Below the pieces are notes generated by a model. The model was not told where the DNA came from, ran no database searches, and saw nothing but the letters and a program-made list of their open reading frames with translations. From the IMG/VR virus record IMGVR_UViG_3300001847_000319, positions 1 to 37,761 of that record: a stretch of 37,761 bases of DNA, one strand, 5' to 3'. The position numbers were made by a program, and so were the translations under genes. Positions 7,371 through 15,200 of this stretch are shown here, piece after piece (position 1 is the first letter of the stretch; each line of letters opens with the position of its first letter). Source of the DNA: a virus.

Positions 7371-8166
7371 CTACCCAAAGTTCGTGTGAATTACTTGCAG
7401 AAGTACCAACGTCTATGCCACCATAAACGGAAACAGTAGTCCCGTCCGCAGACACAACAATTGGTAGACTATTAGTACAAGTCCCAAACACAGTGGTCGA
7501 CGCGTATCCTCGAGTAGATTGTGCTTCTACTGGAGTACCCCCTACTTGTAATATTGCATTCATGTTTAATGCAACGGAACCGGAACAATGTAATTTGTAA
7601 GAAGCAATATACACACCTTTGTTTAAAGATACACTTAATATGGTCGAAGGCGTCGTTGTTAGCGCAGTTATGCTTCTAGTTGAATAGCTAAAACCATTAT
7701 TACCGCTCCTAGGCGCTCCTACCATCTCCCCCACATACCCAGCGGGTACTGCACTTCCGCTAAGTGATCCAGCAATAGGCGTCCATTGATCTTCATCTTG
7801 TACGACAGAGTTCATCACATAGTTTATTGCAGCAGAACCCGACTGTGTTCTAAATGATCCGATCTGACGCCACTGCGTAAAACCAGTAGGACCAGTACTA
7901 GGTGCATTAACGCTCGCTACTAAGCCTACGACGTTGGCGCTTACTGCCGCGTAGACGTAATACAAAGTGTTTGCCGCTAAGGATCCGGTATCAAGTCCGC
8001 CTAAGCCGGTGCTAGCGGTACTAAGGATCAAAGCAGAGTTAAGCTTATATCCTTGGCCCATGACCTGCAGTCTCGTAGGCTGACCGAGGTAGGTAGCAGG
8101 AAGACTAACTTGGGTAGTCGAATCCAAGTTAAGGTACGGTATGTTCTCGCCTAGAAACTGTCCCAT
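7357..8166 (-). CDS. Tail fibre protein
   Basis: A 269-aa fibre protein. The N-terminal half includes LAANTLYYVYAAVS and FTQWRQIGSFRTQ, a strand pattern common in fibre proteins. At about residue 137 the SGSAVPAGYVGEMVG motif opens a C-terminal beta domain (LNKGVYIASYKLHCSG) ending in WVVRIA, homologous in layout to the tips of the 3127-3714 and 5960-7321 products. AAGGAT about 10 bases before the ATG is the ribosome site. As in those genes, the tip-coding part is more A+T rich than the start, pointing to exchange of the tip. Confidence 0.77.
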   Translation of the reverse strand: MGQFLGENIPYLNLDSTTQVSLPATYLGQPTRLQVMGQGYKLNSALILSTASTGLGGLDTGSLAANTLYYVYAAVSANVVGLVASVNAPSTGPTGFTQWRQIGSFRTQSGSAAINYVMNSVVQDEDQWTPIAGSLSGSAVPAGYVGEMVGAPRSGNNGFSYSTRSITALTTTPSTILSVSLNKGVYIASYKLHCSGSVALNMNAILQVGGTPVEAQSTRGYASTTVFGTCTNSLPIVVSADGTTVSVYGGIDVGTSASNSHELWVVRIA

Positions 8167-8222
8167 TGCTTATCCATCCTTTTAGGAGGTTTGATCGTTT
8201 GTGTTTAAGTACCGGTTCCTAA

Positions 8223-8243
8223 TTCTACGCCAGAACCGTAGAA
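8223..8243 (-). other. Intergenic hairpin after the 8252-10123 gene
   Basis: A perfect 7-bp inverted repeat (TTCTACG/CGTAGAA) with a 7-base loop starts 8 bases after the stop of the upstream gene. An alternative pairing GGTTC/GAACC overlaps it. No T tract follows, so termination would be weak; RNA protection or processing is equally possible. Confidence 0.4.
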
Positions 8244-8251
8244 GCGTTAAA

Positions 8252-10123
8252 TTAGTAAGCCCAAGTTGGCTTAGAATCGAGCTCTACGTCTCCTGAAAAA
8301 TTTAATCCAGCGCAAGTTATTGCCGATACCAAATCTGCCCTACAAGTATTAGAATTTTCGCCAACGAACGCCCTACCAATGGTATTATTACCTTGAAACA
8401 TACTGATAATAGCTTGCGAAAACCCAGTTACGTTTTTGCTTAAAATTCCGTTAATATTAACATTGATTGTGCTAATTGAGGCAGATGTAAAAGTCGCCGC
8501 AAAGTTAAAGCGGAGTCTCCATGTTCCATCTTGCATCTGATAGGGAACAAACACTGCTCTGGTTACAACAAAACCGGCTTGAGCGCACGTTACAGTAGGA
8601 GCATTACCGCCGCTGTAAGTGGTACCGTGCAGATATTGCTTCAGTCCCAATTTGGTTGCCGTGGAGTCATCTAACTGCGAAGTCAGACTGGGCATCAGAC
8701 CGGCACCGTTAGCTAAGCTTACCAGACCAAATCCTACAGGACTTGATGCTTTAACCTTACGAACTCTGTAGTAACATGCTCCACCTCCAGAAGCCCAAGG
8801 TTGTCCGGCTGAAGCAAAAGTTGTTCCATTCGCAATTGAGTAAGTTCCAAAACCTATGTCTAAATCAATTACGTTTGATGCAATTGGTATAATCCTGCCA
8901 ATTCCATAATCAACATTATTTTGCCTAGTCCATTGCGTGATTGCACCACCATTAGTTGCCCAAAAACTTTGATCTAATGTAATCCACTTTATCCTGTCTT
9001 CAGAAACTTGAACTTCAATTAAATCATCTACTTGGATAGGATATTGGAATCTAACTCTGCGAGTCAATGCTGTTGTTATATTTTGTATTTGAGCGCCTTG
9101 AGGTCCATAACCAAACGAAGTAGTATCAGAAGCAGAAGTGCTTGTTGATGTATTAAAAGCATATTCCACCTGCGCACCCGGTCCCAGGTTGACCGTACCG
9201 GAACCAGCCCATTCAGCGATTGGAACGATGACTCTCGCATAATAAGAATCATTAAGTGCTAAATTTGAACCAGCAACCGCGCCACCTACCGTATTTCCAA
9301 TTATAAATCCGTTAGTAGTACCTGATACGTTACGTGCATAAAGTGCAGTTCCTGTGGTTCCAACTGATACGTATCGCCAAGCAGTGCCCAGCATACTATC
9401 ACTTGATGCCAATGCTGCAGTATTTATAGTAAAACCAGCTGGTAAAGGAATAGTAACACTACTTGCACCACTACCAGCGCCGCTTACTGAAAATTGATAG
9501 GTGATCTCCATTGAGCTACCGACACGGCGATACTGCCTAACTAAATATGTGAAGGTGGCTGTTCCGCCGTTTGTTACAGTATCAGTATAAGGAATCCACT
9601 CGCTTACTGCCGCACCCTGTACGATCGTTCCAGGACCAACTAGGAAGTTGTTTACCCATAGTGCAGTACCGCTGCCGGCCGCATAGTTAACTCTTACTTC
9701 GATGTAAGGTGCAGATGCCCCTGGTGCGTCGAACGTGGTCGTAAAGGTGCCGGTTACCGCAGGGATGCTGCTGGTCTGTAGTGTAAGCTGCGTGCTGGTT
9801 CCGTTATAAGCTGATGCAGTGTTCGAGTAAACGCTGACCGTATAGTCACCCGCACTTCCTGCGTACTTTTGATCGAGCTGCAACAACAGCTTTTTCGAGT
9901 AATCAGCTGCATCTAATGTAAATCTGTAGTAGGCGTAACCTGTTGCACTACTTAAGAACTTAATACCACTACCGACCGATGCATCAGGAAGGTTTGCTGC
10001 AACGATCTCGTTTGCTATCGTCATAGCACCCGATACAGACCAGTTAGTTATGCTGTTAGGTGAGCCAACATAGTTTTTAGTACCGATTCCGCCACCGCCG
10101 ATGGTCTTTACTATTGATCCCAT
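8252..10123 (-). CDS. Tail fibre / adhesin protein with jelly-roll-like N-terminus
   Basis: A 623-aa fibre protein. Residues 1-180 look like a carbohydrate-binding jelly roll, closing with NNFLVGPGTIVQG and SEWIPYT. Next come YLVRQYRRVGSSMEITYQF and SVTIPLPAGF, a pair of motifs that follow such jelly rolls in many phage fibre proteins. A middle region (about 310-450) and a C-terminal beta domain ending KPTWAY complete it. TAGGAG lies before the ATG. The ending is unlike the IRIA and SAEL families. The first 500 bases of the gene are more G+C rich than the rest. Confidence 0.75.
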   Translation of the reverse strand: MGSIVKTIGGGGIGTKNYVGSPNSITNWSVSGAMTIANEIVAANLPDASVGSGIKFLSSATGYAYYRFTLDAADYSKKLLLQLDQKYAGSAGDYTVSVYSNTASAYNGTSTQLTLQTSSIPAVTGTFTTTFDAPGASAPYIEVRVNYAAGSGTALWVNNFLVGPGTIVQGAAVSEWIPYTDTVTNGGTATFTYLVRQYRRVGSSMEITYQFSVSGAGSGASSVTIPLPAGFTINTAALASSDSMLGTAWRYVSVGTTGTALYARNVSGTTNGFIIGNTVGGAVAGSNLALNDSYYARVIVPIAEWAGSGTVNLGPGAQVEYAFNTSTSTSASDTTSFGYGPQGAQIQNITTALTRRVRFQYPIQVDDLIEVQVSEDRIKWITLDQSFWATNGGAITQWTRQNNVDYGIGRIIPIASNVIDLDIGFGTYSIANGTTFASAGQPWASGGGACYYRVRKVKASSPVGFGLVSLANGAGLMPSLTSQLDDSTATKLGLKQYLHGTTYSGGNAPTVTCAQAGFVVTRAVFVPYQMQDGTWRLRFNFAATFTSASISTINVNINGILSKNVTGFSQAIISMFQGNNTIGRAFVGENSNTCRADLVSAITCAGLNFSGDVELDSKPTWAY

Positions 10124-10144
10124 TTATTTCGCTCCTATAGCGTA

Positions 10145-12136
10145 TTACGGTACGCTGCTGATTATGATGTTATCGGATGAGTCAAGTGCGATCTGGCGTA
10201 AGTTACCAGCTGCATTTCTCAAAAATATACCTTGACCACTTACAGACTTATCAAGACTAGCGCTTGTCGAACCAAGGTTATTTGAAGCAAGCAACGCCGC
10301 ATTTGCATCGCTGTTGTCGAACGAGCCTTTGCCGCTCTGATCGAACACCAACGTAACTGTACTTGTTACCCCACCGTTGTTGAAGGAGTTGACTGGAAAC
10401 GTTACGGTGTATCCGTTCAAGCTGAACGCGCCGAACCTGAAAGCCTGACCGCCTTCTACGTAGTATACGGTCAGAAGATCAGGATCTGGCAAGAAGCCGA
10501 TCGTGAAGCTGTTAGTATTTGCAGTGCTCAAGAATTGTTTGACGTCGAGTTTCTTTCCTGAGGTGCTGATACCGCTGAAAGTCGGGTAGTAGTAAACTGC
10601 TACTCCGTCAATCGAAACGTTAGAAGTGCCACTAGTGATCCTGGCGCGAAGATCGAGATCGCGGCCTAGAATGGTGATCTGTGGAACGCTGATTGTTCCA
10701 GTACTCCAAACACCAGTGCTTGCGTTATAGAGCTGACCTGTTGTTCCAGATGCTGCGCGTGTTACTACTACTTCGTTTACGCCGGCACTAAAGCTACCGT
10801 AATCTGCTCTTAGCACAACTGCGTAGCTTGTTCCTGCGTTTAAGATCGCAGGACCCAAGTTGAAAGTGTATGCGGTAGCAGATCCAGTAAGCGTACTCAT
10901 ATCAAATGGACCAGAACTTGCGAGTACGTCTGCAGGATCTGTTGATGGCAAACTTCCGCTTAATCTAACGATAGATGCGTAAAGATAACCAGTAGGAGAT
11001 CCTGTCTTAGCTAGCGTAAACTGAACCTGACGAACTGCAGCATTAAGCGTTGCGGATGTTAGAGATATTGGTCCAGCGATTCTTGCTGCAGTAGTTTGAT
11101 TTAGCGATGTTGTTGCGCCTGTTCCGCCTGCTGTTCCTTTGCTTACCGCTGTATCTTCAGATGTCCAAGTATATTCGCCACTGAAGGTATCGGTTGCATT
11201 ACCGATGCGAGACATTGTAACGGTTTTCCAGTTGGCTCCGCCGTCGCGGCTGACTTCGTAAGTTGCAGCAGCATCAACGCTACCTGCAGTCCACATCGTC
11301 TGCAACATTACTTTGTTAACGTCTAAATTCTGACCCAAGAATTCGTTCGCATCCAGCATCTGCTTGGATACATACTTGTTGCCTACGGAAGGCAAGGTGT
11401 ACGAGTTCGTGATGTATGAGTAAGATCCTGTAGAAGTTCCATCAACCAGGTTCGTTAAGTTTACGCTGAAGATATTAGGAGTAACGAGGTTATAGACGCT
11501 CGCGCCGAGTGTGTTCTTGACGGTCTCGAGTATGGGGTTTCCGGTGCCGCTTCCGCCTGCTCCTCCGCCGCCCATGAACTGGTGAATGTTGGCGTCAGTT
11601 ACACTTTGAATTGTTCCTGCGACGTTCTGAAGGACAACGTAACCGATAGCATAAGCGTTAGTCTGAGCAACTGGCATAGTAGCAGCAGCCGCAGATGCAC
11701 CTTGCACGCCGAACGACAACGCGATCTGGCCTGTGCTTGTCAGTGCAAACAGAACCTTGATGTAGTTGCCTGAGCTTACAGTAAGGGTGTAAGAGGTCTG
11801 AAGGGTGAAACCGCTAGATGTAATGCTTCCGCCGCTGGTCGAAGGAAACGTGACGTAACCAGGAGTGAAAGTCGGCAATTGACCTTGAATCGGCTGGATA
11901 GTGCGGTTGCGGCTAGTTCCTTGTGTGGTGCCAGAGCTCGAGTCGGTGGTCGTGATCTCGATGGCGCCGATGTTTAGGTTTAAGCTGGGAGTTGCGTCCG
12001 CTTTTAAACGAAGCGGCATGGTAAGTTCGCTGTTGATGAGGTTCAAAAGGACGTCTAGACGTAGACCTGTGCTGTTGCTTAACTGATCTAGCGCTGATAA
12101 TTGGCGTGACTGGCGTGAGTCCATGCGCACTGTCAT
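10145..12136 (-). CDS. Tail fibre or baseplate-attached structural protein
   Basis: A 663-aa protein. The first 45 residues are helical (RQSRQLSALDQLSN, then LDVLLNLINSEL), likely an oligomerisation or attachment helix. A beta-rich body follows with SSGNYIKVLFAL, a glycine-rich linker (MGGGGAGGSGTG, about residue 186), and a long Ser/Thr-rich region including a YEVSRDGGANWKTVTM fibronectin-like strand pair. Gene position, directly downstream of the 1619-aa protein, suits a fibre or fibre-adaptor. Its ribosome site lies inside a hairpin (12146-12170). The exact structural role is not established. Confidence 0.72.
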   Translation of the reverse strand: MTVRMDSRQSRQLSALDQLSNSTGLRLDVLLNLINSELTMPLRLKADATPSLNLNIGAIEITTTDSSSGTTQGTSRNRTIQPIQGQLPTFTPGYVTFPSTSGGSITSSGFTLQTSYTLTVSSGNYIKVLFALTSTGQIALSFGVQGASAAAATMPVAQTNAYAIGYVVLQNVAGTIQSVTDANIHQFMGGGGAGGSGTGNPILETVKNTLGASVYNLVTPNIFSVNLTNLVDGTSTGSYSYITNSYTLPSVGNKYVSKQMLDANEFLGQNLDVNKVMLQTMWTAGSVDAAATYEVSRDGGANWKTVTMSRIGNATDTFSGEYTWTSEDTAVSKGTAGGTGATTSLNQTTAARIAGPISLTSATLNAAVRQVQFTLAKTGSPTGYLYASIVRLSGSLPSTDPADVLASSGPFDMSTLTGSATAYTFNLGPAILNAGTSYAVVLRADYGSFSAGVNEVVVTRAASGTTGQLYNASTGVWSTGTISVPQITILGRDLDLRARITSGTSNVSIDGVAVYYYPTFSGISTSGKKLDVKQFLSTANTNSFTIGFLPDPDLLTVYYVEGGQAFRFGAFSLNGYTVTFPVNSFNNGGVTSTVTLVFDQSGKGSFDNSDANAALLASNNLGSTSASLDKSVSGQGIFLRNAAGNLRQIALDSSDNIIISSVP

Positions 12137-12145
12137 CGTCGTTGT

Positions 12146-12170
12146 CTCCCTAACTGCTATGTGTAGGGAG
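12146..12170 (-). promoter_or_regulatory. Hairpin sequestering the ribosome site of the 10145-12136 gene
   Basis: On the - strand CTCCCTA (12170-12164) pairs perfectly with TAGGGAG (12152-12146) around an 11-base loop. The 3' arm contains GGGAG, the only good Shine-Dalgarno site for the ATG at 12136, nine bases away. Folding would hide the site, so translation may be damped or timed. Confidence 0.5.
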
Positions 12171-12229
12171 CAATATACGACAAACGCGACAGATGCGCCT
12201 CGTTAGCTCCCCGAGAACGTGTCTTAGAT

Positions 12230-12238
12230 ATAATACCA
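12230..12238 (-). promoter_or_regulatory. Candidate extended -10 promoter
   Basis: TGGTATTAT on the - strand fits an extended -10 element (TGnTATnnT). It lies in the 144-bp gap ahead of the 10145-12136 gene, the longest gap in the tail operon. No clear -35 hexamer is present. A similar TGGTATAAG lies at 36704-36712. Both may be chance matches. Confidence 0.3.
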
Positions 12239-12280
12239 CAAAGCAACCTTAGCGATACACTAACTACAGCAAGCCATACA

Positions 12281-15200
12281 TCAGGTCATAGAAAGCAAAG
12301 ATCTTGCAAGTGCTTGCGCCGCTTCTATCCTGAATTCAAGCTTATCGCCGTCTACCAAGCCATCTTCGCGAGTTATGGTGATCTGATTAGAATCAGCACC
12401 TGCGCTGCCGACTTCTGAGTAGTCGTCTCCGCCTGGTTCAAGCAGCTGGCCGTTTAGGTAAACGCTTAGATAGCCTTGACCCACGACATAGTAACGGGTT
12501 GCACCGCCTGCGCGAGAGTCCACAGGAAGAGTTACTGTTCCGCCTGTTGCCAACGCACCAGACTGAATATATTTTTCGCGATAGATATTTGTGTTGACTG
12601 CTATGAACTGCGGCTGCATCGCGACCGTACTAGAAGACGTAGCGACGCCCAACATGAATATAGGGGTTCCGTACGTGGTCGGTCTTGTGCTGGTTACGCC
12701 ACCTGGAGTCGTTGGGTCAAAGTAAACCGGTTTGCCTACTGTCAAGCTACTGCTGCTAACCGTTGCGATACCTGCAGTTTGAACCTGACCTGAGGTGCCG
12801 TTTGCTATAGTCGCGTATGCGACGCCAACAAACTTTGTTGCACTAGCAAGCGTATTCGATGAAACTAGAGCGATCTGACCCGTAGTCGTATCGCCCGCAA
12901 CGATCGATCCTGCTGCGATGCTGGATCCACTGTTGTTAGTGAACGTAGATAATAAGTTAGGAACGCCTGACACAACAAGTTGATTACTTTGAATCTTTAT
13001 CGATGTTCCGTCTACAGCAATTTTTAAGCCGGCAGATCCGGTTACGATCGCGCCGGCAGCGTCAAGCTTTGCTCCTAGTTGGTTGGCGCTTATCTGAAGC
13101 GTAGGATTGCTTGATTCTAGATTTACACCTAAGCCTGAAGCACCTGATGTTATGGCGCGTGCTGCATCTAATTTGGCGTCTAACGCATTTGCTGTAATTG
13201 CTAAGCCTGGATTGGTAGCATTTAGGTTTACGCCTAAACCAGAAGCGCCTGACGTGATTGCTCTACTTCCATCAAGTTTAGTATCGAGTGCATTTGCTGT
13301 AATGGCTAAGCCTGGATTTGTGGCATTTAAGTTTACGCCGATACCGCTGGTGCCGGTGGTTATGGCTCTGCTACCATCTAGTTTTGCGCCTAGCTGATTA
13401 CTGCTTATCTGAAGTGTAGGGTTACTGGTCTCGAGGTTTACGCCGATACCACTAGCACCTTTGACGATGGCGCCCGATCCGTCTACTTTTACACCTAATA
13501 TGCTAGACGTGACCTGCATCGATGTAGCGTCGGTGTTTAGAATGATGCCTGTTGCATCGCGAGCCAAAGGTCCTGCTGCAGGCAGCATTACTCTCAGTGC
13601 TGCCGAGTTAAACTCAAGACCAGAGTTCGTATCGAGGTTCGTGAAAATAGTAGCGGTACTTATGCCGATACCGTTACCTGCAGTAAGGAAGGTACTTGGG
13701 TTCGTTATCGACTGCGTAATGTTTACGCTTACCGGCGTTTTACCTGGTCTAGCTTGGTTTAGGTTTCCGCTTGTGTCGATCCATAAGCCGTCCTTTGATC
13801 CAAGCGGATTTGCAGCCTGTTCCGTGAACGCGATACCAGTAGGATCGATAACGCCGGTCACGCCGAGATCGCCGTTGATCTGAAGCGCCTTATAGCCTGC
13901 GCTTGAGCTAACCGTCATAGGAGATCCGTCTATGGTCGTTACGGTTCTGCCTTGGTTATAAGCTTGTTGCAGTGTTGTCGTGGTTCCGCCGTCGATGGTG
14001 TAGATGCCGCCTTTTGAAGCAAGCCTGAAGCATAGAATATCGCCATCAACTAAACCATAATCGCGCGTAAAGGTCACCGAAGACTGCGCGGTATTTACGG
14101 TACCGTTCTCTGTGTAATCTTCGCCTACTTTCTGTCGCTGGCCGTTCAAGAATATCTCGAGCTGACCTGCACCTTTGATGTAGTAAGCTTGCACGCTTCC
14201 GTTTCTAGAATCTAGAGGAAGCGTCACAAGATACGGTGACGCGTGGTTGCCGGATACGGTGATGTACTCTTCATATATCGTGCTTCTACTGGTGTCTGCA
14301 TTATGATGACGCAGAAGAACGCCTGGTGTGCCTTGAACCGAGTAAAGAACGATAGTGTCTTGATTAGTTGGAACAGATGAGCTAGCAGTAACGTAGACGC
14401 TACCGGCTGCATCGCTATCTTCGTACGAAGACGAAGTCTGAAGGTTCGTGAAGGTCTTGTTTGCTCGACGGTTTATCTTTACCCAAGCAGACTGACCGTC
14501 GGTTATCGATATACCGCTCGTGAAGTTAGAAACATCGATGCGGTTGTAGTAATTGCTGCCAGGGATGTTGATGTAGACGTAGCCTATTGCAGTAAGGAAG
14601 TTTATCTTGCTGCCGTCATAATAAGTTCCTACTTGCTCGTTTACGATGATGTTCTTATTCTGAGTGATCTCAGTCTCGTTGCTCGTCCACGACGCAGCAG
14701 GATGTATGCGGTTGCCGTCCCACGTTTGAACGTATGAATCGCTTAATCGATAGAGAAGTACGATGCGGTTCTCTTGCAACAAATAATTTGAGTCAAATGC
14801 AACGACAGTAGGAGTAAGCGTGCCAGATCCGTTGCGATCGATATCGACTACTAGGGCAGTATTAACAGCCAACGGGTAAGGCGAAGACCAGGTTGCGGTT
14901 TGGCTAGAAGATCCAGGCTTAACGACGGTAAGATTATCGCCGGCTACTGTTATGAGCTGATTTGATCCAGACGTAGTGTTGCGGAACGTGGTCTTGCCGA
15001 TCAGCTTGATGCCGCGATCTTGCACACGATCCGCCATCATCGCAGTCAAGCGAGATACGCGAGCTGTCAGACTGTCGGTTGCAGAGCTATTGTAGTCCGA
15101 TGCACCTGCGAGCATGTTGTTGTTGACATCGCTCGGCACCACGTAAACTGGGTTAGTTTGAGCCAGCGAGTCCATACCGATAAAGCCGAGCAAGTTTTTC

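Noticed and set aside
3127-8166. Diversity-generating retroelement acting on fibre tips
   Set aside because: No reverse transcriptase, Avd gene or template/variable repeat pair with adenine-specific differences is seen in the window.
13107-13397. Repetitive open frame on the + strand across the tandem repeats
   Set aside because: It is the antisense of the 105-bp repeats; because the unit is a multiple of three, any stop-free frame in one unit stays open in all.
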